From the NCBI RefSeq assembly GCF_021554725.1, contig NZ_JAIZDP010000008.1:57252-121251 (forward strand): 64,000 nucleotides of DNA. The letters run 5' to 3'. This document shows positions 1 to 7,041 of the stretch, one piece after another. This DNA comes from Sinomonas notoginsengisoli. Its GTDB lineage: Bacteria; Actinomycetota; Actinomycetes; Actinomycetales; Micrococcaceae. Under the pieces are notes generated by a model, which searched no databases, had not been told where the DNA came from, and saw nothing but the letters and a program-made list of their open reading frames with translations. The position numbers were made by a program, and so were the translations under genes. Within the stretch, counting starts at the first letter, position 1. Each line of letters begins with the position of its first letter.

Positions 1-134
1 GCCGTTCCAGCGCTCAGGAGCATGCCCAAAAGCAGAATGACTGCGGGCACAGCCACGGCGAACTCCGCCGTGACCGAGCCCCGCAGGGGCGCCCGGCCTC
101 CGATCCTGCCGGCGCCCCCGCGAGCCCGATTCAC
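1..134 (-). CDS. TadE-like pilus assembly protein (partial)
   Basis: This is the N-terminal 44 residues of a TadE-family minor pilin-like protein; the rest lies beyond the window edge. After a short basic leader comes the motif GSVTAEFAVAVPAVILLLG, the typical TadE membrane segment with its conserved Glu. The GTG start overlaps the stop of the DUF4244 remnant (GTGA), so the two were translationally coupled. TadE proteins are assembly factors of Tad/Flp pili in the cytoplasmic membrane. Because the upstream pilin gene is split by an inserted element, transcription reaching this gene from the tad promoter is probably interrupted. Confidence 0.75.
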   Translation of the reverse strand, partial: MNRARGGAGRIGGRAPLRGSVTAEFAVAVPAVILLLGMLLSAGT

Positions 135-240
135 GGGAGTGCGAGGGCCGCGCGGATGATTCCGAGGAGGAAGCCTCGGACCTCGTCGCTTCGCATGATC
201 ACCACGAGGAGGCCTGCGAACGCCACTGCGCCGAGAGTCG
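131..240 (-). pseudogene. 3' remnant of the DUF4244 (Flp-type pilin-like) gene
   Basis: Reading the minus strand from the element boundary gives ATLGAVAFAGLLVVIMRSDE, then RGFLLGIIRALALP and a stop. This is the hydrophobic C-terminal half of a DUF4244 protein, the small Flp-like subunit of actinobacterial tad loci. The N-terminal half lies at 8446-8872 and ends at the same residues (ATLG). The two halves are separated by the 8.2 kb element and join in frame when it is removed. The remnant has no start of its own. Confidence 0.85.
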
Positions 241-241
241 C
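229..241 (+). other. left attachment site of the integrated element
   Basis: CGCCGAGAGTCGC here matches CGCCTAGCGTCGC at 8446-8458 in 11 of 13 positions. The only common central dinucleotide is AG (234-235 and 8451-8452). Large serine recombinases exchange strands at a 2-bp core between otherwise dissimilar att sites, which fits. Joining host sequence across AG recreates a DUF4244 reading frame (EYAIATLGAVAF). The element-side arms carry the inverted pentamers CTATA and TATAG, as an attP would. Confidence 0.75.
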
Positions 242-304
242 CAATTATAGGGAGGTGCGGGCGCTAACCCCCGGGGCCCGCGAGAGTGAAAGGAGTGCCC
301 GGCA

Positions 305-496
305 ATGTGCAACGACAAGCGCCTAGCGCCCGAGGTACTGAGGAAGATGCCTTGTCTGGTCCAGCTCGCCGACTACGCGCACGAGAACGGCCTCGAGACC
401 CGGGCCGTACTTGATGCAGCGGCGGCGGATGCTGCTGAGAACCGCTCGGCGTGGGGTGATGGCAAACAAGGCGACGACGACCGGCCTTCGGCTTGA
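305..496 (+). CDS. small hypothetical protein near the left end of the element
   Basis: A 63-residue acidic protein with no signal peptide or membrane segment. The start is supported by AAAGGAG 9 nt upstream of the ATG. The C-terminal half is rich in Ala, Asp and Glu and probably disordered. It is the first gene inside the left attachment site and reads away from it, so it could be a cargo or accessory gene. I do not recognise a family. The strong ribosome site is the main reason to accept it. Confidence 0.45.
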   Translation: MCNDKRLAPEVLRKMPCLVQLADYAHENGLETRAVLDAAAADAAENRSAWGDGKQGDDDRPSA

Positions 497-592
497 TGTA
501 CGCTTGCCCGAAGCTGCGGCGCGTCTCGTATCCCCCATGCGGACGCGCCGTCGCTTCTCACTCTGCGGGGCTCAGGCGGGGGCCCTTTTTCG

Positions 593-1423
593 TCAGACGT
601 CGGGAGCTTCCCCTGGGTCCTGCATCAATGCCCAAAGCTCGCGGTCGTGCGCCTCATAGCCTGATCGGCCGAGATTCTCGAGGGGGTTGTCCGGCAGCCG
701 AAATGCATAAGCCTCATTGTTAAGCTTCTTGCCTTGGGTGCCCTTGCGCATCGACTCGAGTATGCGCTCTGACATGTCCTGATCGACCCGTCGCATGAGG
801 GTACGCATGCCCTGGATGTCGTCCTCATTCATGGGCGGTACGTCCCGTTCTCGCTCCATGCGTCTCTTCCCCTCGATGTGCTCGCCGAGACGGAGCTGCC
901 ACCCGATCTGATGAATGTGGCCGACCACGGCCCGAACAATCTGCGCGTCGGCAGTGTCCTGGGGCGTGATCGGGTCGCCTGCCGGGCTTACATCCACATA
1001 GAACCCGCGCTGCTTGAACGTGTTGTGGTCGCGCTTCCACTCATCGATAGTGCCGAGTACCCTTTCGTTCTCTTCCGGGAGAGGCCAATCGCTGCCGAAC
1101 CAGTACTGCTCGCGCACGAGGAAGCCATGCACCTCGTCGAGCTTGAGGACATGATCGCCCCACAACCTCCGGAGGCCCGCGTCCAGGAATGCCTCTCCCT
1201 CAGGGACGTCGGCCATGCGAACACGGCGATTGTGCAGAGCGATCGCCTTCCCGGACTCCTCCATGCCGAGAATCGCAAGCGAGCGGGCCAGCGTGACATT
1301 GCCGGAGTCGAGCATTGTCAGCGCGGCGTGGAGGAGCTGATCGGCGTTCGCGAGCAGGGCATCCTGCAGTGCAATCACCTGTGCGGGAGACAGGTCTGCG
1401 GGTAGATGTGATTTGCGGGCCAT
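593..1423 (-). CDS. AbiV-like abortive infection protein
   Basis: This 276-residue protein resembles the AbiV family. The N-terminal helical region (about residues 11-66) holds the typical arrangement of an amphipathic DAL.NA..L...A helix followed by LARSLAILGMEESGKAIAL, where AbiV proteins have a conserved LA..E..GK core. The rest is helical and charged. AbiV was described in Lactococcus as an abortive infection factor that blocks phage translation. The start at MARKSH is chosen because the family homology begins there; the reading frame stays open far upstream only as a shadow of the capsid gene. The ribosome site is weak. It lies in the element beside the capsid gene, so it is likely anti-phage cargo. 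Confidence 0.7.
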   Translation of the reverse strand: MARKSHLPADLSPAQVIALQDALLANADQLLHAALTMLDSGNVTLARSLAILGMEESGKAIALHNRRVRMADVPEGEAFLDAGLRRLWGDHVLKLDEVHGFLVREQYWFGSDWPLPEENERVLGTIDEWKRDHNTFKQRGFYVDVSPAGDPITPQDTADAQIVRAVVGHIHQIGWQLRLGEHIEGKRRMERERDVPPMNEDDIQGMRTLMRRVDQDMSERILESMRKGTQGKKLNNEAYAFRLPDNPLENLGRSGYEAHDRELWALMQDPGEAPDV

Positions 1424-1484
1424 GGGCCAATTCTCTGCCAGAGGTCCGACACCACACGGAAGCCATGAGCGACGAGTTCTTTTA

Positions 1485-1524
1485 GAAGGGGACGGTCCCC
1501 TAGCCGCGGTGGACCGTCCCCTTC
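1485..1524. terminator. hairpin between capsid and AbiV genes
   Basis: A perfect 14-bp inverted repeat, GAAGGGGACGGTCC and its complement, is separated by 12 nt. It lies after the capsid stop and before the AbiV start on the same strand. It has no clean T-run, so it may slow or end transcription of the capsid gene and separate the two units. Confidence 0.55.
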
Positions 1525-1647
1525 GTTTGGGGGGGCGGCGCTGGCGGGACTCCGGGCGAGGGGGTGAAAGGGCCCCTCTCGTCCCGCCATCGTTCCCCCA
1601 CCCGGCCCAGCTCGGCCCGGTGGGGGTGGCGTTGACGCCGCGGTCTG

Positions 1648-3156
1648 TCAGAACGTCGGCGCGATCAGGCCGTTGCCGGCCGTCGTGTCCACGCCGCCGA
1701 CCTTCGCGACCGCCTGCGGGTACCTCCCGGCCGTGAAGGCGACATACCCGTAGACGACGAGCTTCGTCGTCAGCGACCCGCCGGTGGTCTGCTCGAAGGA
1801 CAGCTGCCGGGGCATCCCGTCGCCGTCCTCCCACAGGAGCAGCTGGTCCGCGTCCACGGAGAGCACCAGGTCCTCGCTGAGCGTGCCCACGGTGGTCGGG
1901 ACGTTCAGGTCCAGCAGGACCGGGAGCCCCGAGTTGTGGACGCCCACGAACGGGGTCTCGACGTTCGCGAGGTCCTGGTTGCCGAGCCCGCCCTGGGCGA
2001 TCGTGTTGTACGCGACGTTCAGGTTGGACTGGACGATGGGCCGGTTGGTCGTGTCCACGAGGCCGCACAGCCACGACCAGCGCCGCGGGTGCATCACGAG
2101 GAGCTCGGGCGCGAGGCCCATGCCCGCGGAGTACACCGCGTTGTTCGCGCCGGCGACCTTGAGGTTGAAGTTCGCCGGCCCGGCCACGGCGCCGAACGCC
2201 GTCGCCGCGCCGATACCGGCCGTGTTCAGGATGCCCAGGGCCTGGCCTGCTGCGCCCGAGCCGTTGATGATCTGCGTGTCCTCGGCCGCGGCGTAGGCCT
2301 TGACGAGGTCCATGTAGATCAGCTGGTCCACGCCCGCGCCGCGCTCGAGGGACTGGCGGGACACGTCCTGCGCGCCGGCGATTGTCACCACGGGCACGGT
2401 GAGGTTCGCCCACACCTCGTCCGTGGAGGACACCGCCGAGTTCTCGGACGACTGCACGGCCGCGGACGCGCCGGTGGTGCCGCGCGGGATGACCAGGGAC
2501 ATGCCCTGCTCGGGGATCGGCAGGCGCTGGACCACGTTCGCCAGCGGGCGGCCGTTGCGGAGCACGAGGGCCGCCTGCTCGACGAGGTACTGGGGCACGA
2601 CGAGGCCGGCGAACGAGCCGGTGGACGTCGCGCGGGCGCTCATCTCGCGGTGGTGCTCGACCTCGCGCGCGTGCCGCTCGACGCGGTCGCGCGCGCCCCC
2701 GTCGGTGCCCTGCATGAACCGGAACGCGTCGGCGAAGAACGAGATGCCCTGCGCGTTCGTCCGCCGGTCGTACGTACGCGGCTCGCGCGTGTCCCCGGTG
2801 CGGATGACCGAATCGTAGGCGCGGCCCCCGACCCGGTACTCGTACTCGCCGCCGCCGACGCCTGCCGCGCGGGTCGCCGCGGCCGTGGGGACCACCTGCG
2901 CCTGCGCGCGGCGGACCTCCTCGTCGGCCTCCTGCTCGGCCTCGTACATGCGGAGGCGGTCCTTCATGGTGTCGAGCTCGCCGTCGAGCGCGTCCTTCTG
3001 GGCGCGCACCGCGCGGACCTGGGCGGGGTCGACCTCACGGCCGGCCGCCTGCGCGTCACGGAAGCCGGCGAGCTGGTCTGCGAGGCCGTTGCGCGTCGCG
3101 AGCGTGCGCCGGATGCTGTCCTTCGTGGTCTGGATCACTTCAGGGATGGTAGTCAT
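1648..3156 (-). CDS. HK97-fold phage major capsid protein
   Basis: A 502-residue major capsid protein. Residues about 1-90 are a charged coiled coil, like the HK97 delta/scaffold domain that is removed by a prohead protease. The core starts near residue 170 and shows HK97-type features: STGSFAGLVVPQYLVE, then LVIPRGTTG (E-loop region), a long spine helix near YMDLVKAYAAAEDTQIINGSG, and the A-domain segment VMHPRRWSWL. The ATG start has GGGGAG upstream. No protease, portal or terminase gene lies nearby, so the protein cannot make a working particle alone. In satellites, a self-encoded shell is used with helper-phage packaging and tails; that role here is inferred. Confidence 0.88.
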   Translation of the reverse strand: MTTIPEVIQTTKDSIRRTLATRNGLADQLAGFRDAQAAGREVDPAQVRAVRAQKDALDGELDTMKDRLRMYEAEQEADEEVRRAQAQVVPTAAATRAAGVGGGEYEYRVGGRAYDSVIRTGDTREPRTYDRRTNAQGISFFADAFRFMQGTDGGARDRVERHAREVEHHREMSARATSTGSFAGLVVPQYLVEQAALVLRNGRPLANVVQRLPIPEQGMSLVIPRGTTGASAAVQSSENSAVSSTDEVWANLTVPVVTIAGAQDVSRQSLERGAGVDQLIYMDLVKAYAAAEDTQIINGSGAAGQALGILNTAGIGAATAFGAVAGPANFNLKVAGANNAVYSAGMGLAPELLVMHPRRWSWLCGLVDTTNRPIVQSNLNVAYNTIAQGGLGNQDLANVETPFVGVHNSGLPVLLDLNVPTTVGTLSEDLVLSVDADQLLLWEDGDGMPRQLSFEQTTGGSLTTKLVVYGYVAFTAGRYPQAVAKVGGVDTTAGNGLIAPTF

Positions 3157-3565
3157 GGCAAACACTCCCCGTGGGGATAGATGGGTTGCTGAAAGAGGGT
3201 GAAGCCTCGAGCCGGGGCGCACCAGGACCGGCACCGTGGGTGCGGGCACTGTGGCGCGCGTGTCGTGCTTCGCGGGAGGATAGCCGCACTCCCATGCCCA
3301 GACGGGGGACCCGTAGGTTCCACCCCGCGCGAGCCTGGCCACCAGATACCGGCCGTCGCTGGCTATCCGGTCGCCGACACGAGGCTCCTCTCGGAGGGCG
3401 GAGGCCGTAGCGCCCGTTGACGCCCGGGGCGCCCCGTGTAGCTGTAGCACAGATTCTACGCCTCGAACTACAAAGGTGTAACTAATTGCGGCGAGCAAGT
3501 CGTAGACTCAGGCCACAGCCACCACACACGTGGCGGGGGGAGCCGGGGGTTCACGTCTGATGCAG
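3157..3565. other. divergent intergenic region between capsid gene and TAC module
   Basis: About 410 bp with no convincing gene. Open frames here are continuations of the capsid frame without a ribosome site. The region must hold the capsid promoter (minus) and the TAC promoter (plus). The right third is less GC-rich. I see no repeat apart from the palindrome listed next. Confidence 0.5.
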
Positions 3566-3581
3566 TTTAGGGTACTCTAAA
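3566..3581 (+). promoter_or_regulatory. palindromic operator and -10 box at the toxin start
   Basis: TTTAGGGTACTCTAAA is a 16-bp palindrome with one mismatched pair, ending directly before the GTG start of the toxin gene. It contains TAGGGT (3568-3573), a TANNNT-type -10 box. A transcript from it would begin at or next to the GTG, so the mRNA is probably leaderless. A palindrome over the -10 box is the expected place for autorepression by the HigA-like antitoxin. Confidence 0.6.
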
Positions 3582-4097
3582 GTGGATCGAACGATAGTGG
3601 TCAAGGGTTCTTGCCACGAGATCGCGTGCGCGGTCATCAAGGACGGCCGTTCGCCTGCGGGTGAGGCGCTGAATCAGTTGACCCAGGGGATGTGGGAGGC
3701 CGACCCGGATGCCGAGACTCTACCGGACGACGCTCAAATTTCCGACGCCGATCTGTTCTTGACTGGACTGGAGTTTTTCGCAAACAACGGGGTGCCTCAT
3801 AGCCCGTCCGTCAAAATGAACTCGCTTAATTATGGGATCTGGGAGTTCAAGGTCCGTCGGAAGAGATTCTCGTTCTATGAAACGGATGGGCGAGGCGGCA
3901 AATTCGACACGAGAAAGATCACCGATCGCGATCAAAGCCTCGATCCTTATGATGAATACTTCTGGCACGTACCCGATTTTCAGAAGCTCATTCGTTTGGG
4001 CCATTGCTTCGGCAAGGATACTCAGTCAACGACTGATAAGGACCTGAGGCGTTGTCGACAGGTGAGACAGGAGGATCTGGAACATGACCGCGGATAA
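3582..4097 (+). CDS. higB: HigB/RelE-type toxin of a toxin-antitoxin-chaperone module
   Basis: A 171-residue toxin of the RelE superfamily, Gp49-like/HigB branch, which cleaves mRNA at the ribosome. The N-terminal about 70 residues are an extension not typical of short HigB. The toxin core shows LNYGIWEFKVRRKRFSFYET (residues 82-101), matching the family pattern GIWELRV..R.FY, and the ending FGKDTQSTTDKDLRRCRQ (143-160), like the conserved F.KKTQKTP..E...A.R. The order toxin, antitoxin, SecB-like chaperone matches Mycobacterium tuberculosis Rv1955-Rv1957. The 3' end overlaps the antitoxin gene by 14 bp. GTG is chosen as start because a -10 box sits 8 nt upstream. Confidence 0.78.
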   Translation: MDRTIVVKGSCHEIACAVIKDGRSPAGEALNQLTQGMWEADPDAETLPDDAQISDADLFLTGLEFFANNGVPHSPSVKMNSLNYGIWEFKVRRKRFSFYETDGRGGKFDTRKITDRDQSLDPYDEYFWHVPDFQKLIRLGHCFGKDTQSTTDKDLRRCRQVRQEDLEHDRG

Positions 4098-4656
4098 GCC
4101 AACGCTCATTGAGCAGCGACAATCTTCTAACTCTGGGCGACTCGGCATAGCCGCTGCCCGGCTTGCTGTGCAGGCGGCCCATCTCCTGAGTTCAGCGTTT
4201 GCTGCCCGTCGCGATATTGACCAGAAATCGCTTGCTGAGTTGATTGGCGTTTCCGAGGGCCGTGTCTCGCAGGTTCTACATGGGGATGGAAACGTTCATG
4301 TTGCAACACTGGCCAGATACCTCGCCGCACTCGGGTACGAGATCGAGATTACGGCTAAGCCAGTCGAGCCTAGTGCGCAACCACTAGAGTCTCCCCGCCG
4401 ATCCTCGCGGGGCGTCAGGCGACGTGATGAGCAGGCATTCCGCCAGGCACTCCACCAGTACAAGGTCAAGGTTGCGAGAGGCTGGGACGTGCGGGACGAG
4501 ACTCTCTTAGTTGCCGGTCATTCGGGTACTCATGCCCCAGTGTTCCTGGAGGCTCCGGTTAGGGTGTCAGTGGGGACACTCCAGGAGCTCTCGCAGCCCT
4601 CACGTGCGGCTGAAGATATGCGGCTGCGAACGCCTGAAGTATCGGGGACACTGTGA
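4084..4656 (+). CDS. higA: HigA-like XRE antitoxin with C-terminal extension
   Basis: A 190-residue antitoxin. The helix-turn-helix lies at about residues 46-72 (QKSLAELIGVSEGRVSQVLH), an XRE/Cro fold that would bind the palindrome at the operon start. After a proline-rich linker the C-terminal 80 residues (about 110-190) form an extra segment. In TAC antitoxins this region is the chaperone-addiction domain, which makes antitoxin folding depend on the SecB-like partner. Start: ATG with AGGAGG 9 nt upstream. It overlaps the toxin gene by 14 bp and the chaperone gene by GTGA, so all three are translated together. Confidence 0.8.
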   Translation: MTADKPTLIEQRQSSNSGRLGIAAARLAVQAAHLLSSAFAARRDIDQKSLAELIGVSEGRVSQVLHGDGNVHVATLARYLAALGYEIEITAKPVEPSAQPLESPRRSSRGVRRRDEQAFRQALHQYKVKVARGWDVRDETLLVAGHSGTHAPVFLEAPVRVSVGTLQELSQPSRAAEDMRLRTPEVSGTL

Positions 4657-5096
4657 CTGCCACCCAGACCATGAACGACATTCTTGTATTGCAGGGTGTT
4701 TATCTATATGAGGCCACTGCAGTTCGCTATGATGGCGTGGCGTGGAGCGAGCCTATGGACTTATCGATTTCCATTGAAAATGGAACTGCGATTCTAGATG
4801 ACGGAATGGTGGAGGCCCGTAGCGTCTGCTCGTTCAGAGTGAAGAATGGTGACGACGATTTCGCTCTCTTGATCTCGCAGTACCGGGCCAGATTCAACGT
4901 CACGGGTTCATCTGATAACATCGATCTCTCTGAGGGATCGCCGTTGGGAGCAGACGTCAACGCATGGATGCTGAATTACATCTACCCATATCACCGTCAG
5001 CTGATTTCTGATATGAATTCGAGAATGGCTCTTCCTCCGTTTCCGTTGCCGACTTTCGATGGACGGCAGTTCCAAGGGATGCAGTCCTCGAACTAA
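4653..5096 (+). CDS. SecB-like chaperone of the TAC module
   Basis: A 147-residue SecB-family protein. The C-terminal part reads NYIYPYHRQLISDMNSRMAL followed by PPFPLPTF, which aligns with the SecB signature (LFPYARE.ISDL.SRG.FP...L.P.NF). Actinobacteria have no general SecB export pathway; their SecB-like proteins, such as Rv1957, serve TAC modules by protecting the antitoxin. In HigBAC and CmdTAC systems of E. coli, the chaperone also senses phage structural proteins and so releases the toxin. The GTG start overlaps the antitoxin stop; an ATG 18 nt on is an alternative. Its gene ends 211 bp before a convergent gene. Confidence 0.82.
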   Translation: MTATQTMNDILVLQGVYLYEATAVRYDGVAWSEPMDLSISIENGTAILDDGMVEARSVCSFRVKNGDDDFALLISQYRARFNVTGSSDNIDLSEGSPLGADVNAWMLNYIYPYHRQLISDMNSRMALPPFPLPTFDGRQFQGMQSSN

Positions 5097-5307
5097 TCAC
5101 TGAGCCTTGAATACGCTACGTTAGGCCGGGTCAGATCGGGGAGAGAAAAACTGGTCGACTGGCGTGGGTCTGCCGCGTGCTCGATTCCTAAAAAACCTGG
5201 GCCGTGGCGCGCCCAGTGCGCTGCTGTGGGCGCTGGAGGGGGCGGATGCGCCCGAGTGCACTGCTTGGGCATGTGGGCGGCCCTGCGGGGCGTGTGGCGC
5301 GTCTGGC

Positions 5308-5634
5308 TCACGCTGGCGCGTCCCCGCCCGGTCGTGCCTGCCCGGGGCCGTCGCCGCCGAACGCCTCGCGTGCCTGTCCGCTGTCCGCGCCGGCGATCTC
5401 CACCCATCTGCGGAAGGCCTCGAGCGCTGCAGCCTGGGTGCCGTGGTGCTGGTGCATGGCGGCGGCGAACCAGGGCAGCAGCGTCATGGTGACGGCCTCG
5501 GCCCATCGCCGCCGCGCGGCGGGGTCTGCCTCGCGTCTGAGCTGGCGGTAGAGGGGCACGGGATCTTCGCCGTTGAGCATGGTGGTGGCGAGCGCCTGCG
5601 CGTCGCGCATGATCGCCTGGGGGTCGAGGGTCAT
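5308..5634 (-). CDS. hypothetical protein in the element (108 aa)
   Basis: A 108-residue, mostly helical protein beginning MTLDPQAIMRDAQALATTML; the middle is rich in Ala, Arg and Trp and the last 20 residues are Gly/Pro/Ala-rich. The ATG overlaps the stop of the upstream gene (ATGA), so it is the third gene of a small operon after the repeat region. No known family or enzyme motif is visible. Its position downstream of the replication genes suggests an element-specific accessory role, but that is only context. Confidence 0.55.
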   Translation of the reverse strand: MTLDPQAIMRDAQALATTMLNGEDPVPLYRQLRREADPAARRRWAEAVTMTLLPWFAAAMHQHHGTQAAALEAFRRWVEIAGADSGQAREAFGGDGPGQARPGGDAPA

Positions 5635-5891
5635 CGGTCTGCTTCCTGGTGAGTGCTGGTGTGCAGCGCGTCGAGGGTGTCGGCGAGAGCGGAGGCGAGG
5701 CGGTAGGCGGCTGGGAGGTCGAGGAGGATGCGGGCCCTGCCTCCGGTCATGATCAGGACGCCGTCGTGCTGTTCGCCGACAGTGTCGGTGAGCCCGGCGG
5801 AGCGGACGTGGACGGTCGTGCTGTCCTCCTGTGCCCGTCCCCAATCATCGCGGCGGGCTTGATATCGGGGCCGGTGTGCCGGGCGTTCCAT
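5631..5891 (-). CDS. hypothetical protein in the element (86 aa)
   Basis: An 86-residue protein with a basic N-terminus (MERPAHRPRYQARRDDWG) and a C-terminal half with alternating hydrophobic residues (GVLIMTGGRARILLDLPAAY). The start has AGGAGG 4 nt before the ATG. It overlaps the upstream gene by about 140 bp in another frame and the downstream gene by ATGA. No family recognised. Of the two overlapping frames this one has the better ribosome site and the more protein-like C-terminus. Confidence 0.5.
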   Translation of the reverse strand: MERPAHRPRYQARRDDWGRAQEDSTTVHVRSAGLTDTVGEQHDGVLIMTGGRARILLDLPAAYRLASALADTLDALHTSTHQEADR

Positions 5892-6052
5892 GGGTCCTCC
5901 TGTGTGTCGGCCAGCTGAACGAGTCGCCGGTTGGCGATGCGGAGCTGCCTGTTCGCCGCATCGAGGCGTTCGGCGAGCCACTGCAGCTCGCGGCGGGTGA
6001 AGGGCTCGAGCCAGGGCCGCGGTGCCCAGTCCGGCGGGACTGTGTCGGTCAT
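5753..6052 (-). CDS. hypothetical protein in the element (99 aa)
   Basis: A 99-residue protein starting MTDTVPPDWAPRPWLEPF. Residues about 17-55 form an amphipathic, coiled-coil-like helix (RRELQWLAERLDAANRQLRI). GAGGAG lies 7 nt before the ATG. The last third overlaps the next gene in a different frame and looks low-complexity, so the functional part may be the N-terminal 60 residues. It is the first gene after the AT-rich and repeat region. No family recognised. Confidence 0.5.
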   Translation of the reverse strand: MTDTVPPDWAPRPWLEPFTRRELQWLAERLDAANRQLRIANRRLVQLADTQEDPWNARHTGPDIKPAAMIGDGHRRTARPSTSAPPGSPTLSANSTTAS

Positions 6053-6087
6053 CGGGTGCTCCTCGGCTCGAAGCTCGCGCGCGTTAC

Positions 6088-6270
6088 TCGGGATGATAAT
6101 AATAATTCTTATTCTCATTTATTATTATGAAATTCCGATTGGTGAGATTGAAAACTGGGGCGAGTACAGAATCGGGTCGGGTCGGGTCGGGTCGGGTGGG
6201 GTCGGGCCGGGTCGGGGTAGCGTTACTAACGCCGTTACTAACGCGTTACGTAACCCGTTACGTCACGCCT
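6088..6270. repeat. AT-rich tract, TCGGG pentamers and GTTAC iterons: putative origin of the element
   Basis: Three blocks lie together. First, a strongly AT-rich stretch (about 6088-6160), unusual for this genome. Second, nine TCGGG-type pentamers at 6172-6216, two of them variant. Third, iteron-like copies CGTTACTAACGC (6221-6232 and 6233-6244), then the perfect palindrome GTTACGTAAC (6245-6254) and CGTTACGTCACGC (6256-6268). AT-rich DNA next to direct repeats at the end of a Rep-like gene is the usual layout of a replication origin. It could also be a promoter with operator repeats for the downstream operon. Confidence 0.5.
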
Positions 6271-6589
6271 TACGCTGCCGGAAGCGCTGCTGCCGCTCCC
6301 GTTGCTTGCGTCTGCGCTCCATGACATCCGCGGCCTGTTCCTGGTCGACCCAGTCGAGAATGTAGGTCCCCTCGGCGTGCACCCACAGGCCCGCGGCGAC
6401 GAGCTCCGGGATCGCCTCCGGGTGGCTGAGTATCCTGCCGAGCAGTGCGGGGTCCGCCGGCAGCACGCCGTCCGTGAGCTGCCGGTTGCACCAAACGAGC
6501 GCCTCCACATGCGTCCTGAAGGCGGCGTCCGAGAGGCCGAGGACTTTGGGCCTGTCCACGAAGTCGTCCGAGAGCCTGGTCCAGGTCAT
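6263..6589 (-). CDS. replication-initiator-like protein of the element
   Basis: A 108-residue protein beginning MTWTRLSDDFVDRPKVLGLS, with a winged-helix-like core and a very basic tail (RRRKQRERQQRFRQRK). This pattern resembles the N-terminal domain of phage replisome-organizer or replication proteins found in small actinobacterial phage elements. The ATG overlaps the stop of the 46-residue gene (ATGA). Its 3' end runs into the iteron repeats, supporting a role at an origin. It lacks any ATPase or helicase domain, so host or helper enzymes would be needed. The function is inferred. Confidence 0.6.
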   Translation of the reverse strand: MTWTRLSDDFVDRPKVLGLSDAAFRTHVEALVWCNRQLTDGVLPADPALLGRILSHPEAIPELVAAGLWVHAEGTYILDWVDQEQAADVMERRRKQRERQQRFRQRKA

Positions 6590-6726
6590 GCTGCCTGGCC
6601 CCGGTCTGCGCGCGGGCGGAGGAGGGCTGCGATCGCGTCAATCTGCTCGGGCGTGAGCGCGGGGGCAGCAGCCACGACCTGCTCGACATACGCCTCGAGC
6701 TGCGCTGCGTACTCCTCGATCGTCAT
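6586..6726 (-). CDS. small protein between excisionase and Rep genes (46 aa)
   Basis: A 46-residue protein, MTIEEYAAQLEAYVEQVVAA, continuing APALTPEQIDAIAALLRP. It is predicted to be almost wholly helical. It is linked on both sides by ATGA overlaps, to the excisionase-like gene upstream and the Rep-like gene downstream, so the three are certainly one translational unit. Small proteins of this kind are common in actinobacterial phage-like elements, but its role is unknown. Confidence 0.65.
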   Translation of the reverse strand: MTIEEYAAQLEAYVEQVVAAAPALTPEQIDAIAALLRPRADRGQAA

Positions 6727-6920
6727 CGCGCCGCCGCCTCCCGGCGGAACGCGGCCTCGACCTCGGCGGGGTTGAAGCGGAGCTGCCGGCCGACCCGGTA
6801 CGGGGTCAGGACGCCGCGCTGGACGAGATTGCGGACGGTCCGCTCCGAGACGCCCCAGTTGAGCGAGATGTCCTTGGTCGAGCTGTACTCACGGCGCTCG
6901 TCGGCTTCGTTCTTGGCCAT
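6723..6920 (-). CDS. MerR-like helix-turn-helix (excisionase-family) protein
   Basis: A 65-residue DNA-binding protein. Residues 15-60 (TKDISLNWGVSERTVRNLVQ, then RGVLTPYRVGRQLRFNPAEVE) form the winged helix-turn-helix of the excisionase/MerR family, with the typical YRVGRQLRF turn. In site-specific elements such proteins set the direction of recombination or control the early operon. It is the first gene of the xis-46aa-Rep unit and sits 130 bp from the end of the recombinase gene. The intergenic region before it holds a perfect palindrome that could be its binding site. Confidence 0.75.
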   Translation of the reverse strand: MAKNEADERREYSSTKDISLNWGVSERTVRNLVQRGVLTPYRVGRQLRFNPAEVEAAFRREAAAR

Positions 6921-6982
6921 GCTGCAATTAGGCGCCGCTTCGGGCTTTCGGCGGTAACTGGCGTCAGATTCTGCTCCATCCA

Positions 6983-6994
6983 GAAAGCGCTTTC
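6983..6994. promoter_or_regulatory. perfect palindrome upstream of the excisionase-like gene
   Basis: GAAAGCGCTTTC is a perfect 12-bp palindrome in the region upstream of the excisionase-like gene. Its position fits an operator that controls the xis-Rep operon. No direct evidence for the protein that binds it. Confidence 0.4.
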
Positions 6995-7041
6995 CGCCAC
7001 GGACGGCGCGGGATCGCAGGGGCTTTGCACCAACTAACAGA

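Noticed and set aside
1424..2413. N-terminal extension of the AbiV-like frame to 606 residues
   Set aside because: The extra part is the antisense-frame shadow of the capsid gene and is Arg/Pro-rich; AbiV homology starts at MARKSH.
6172..6216. TCGGG repeats as a CRISPR array
   Set aside because: Units are 5 bp with no spacers and no cas genes are present.
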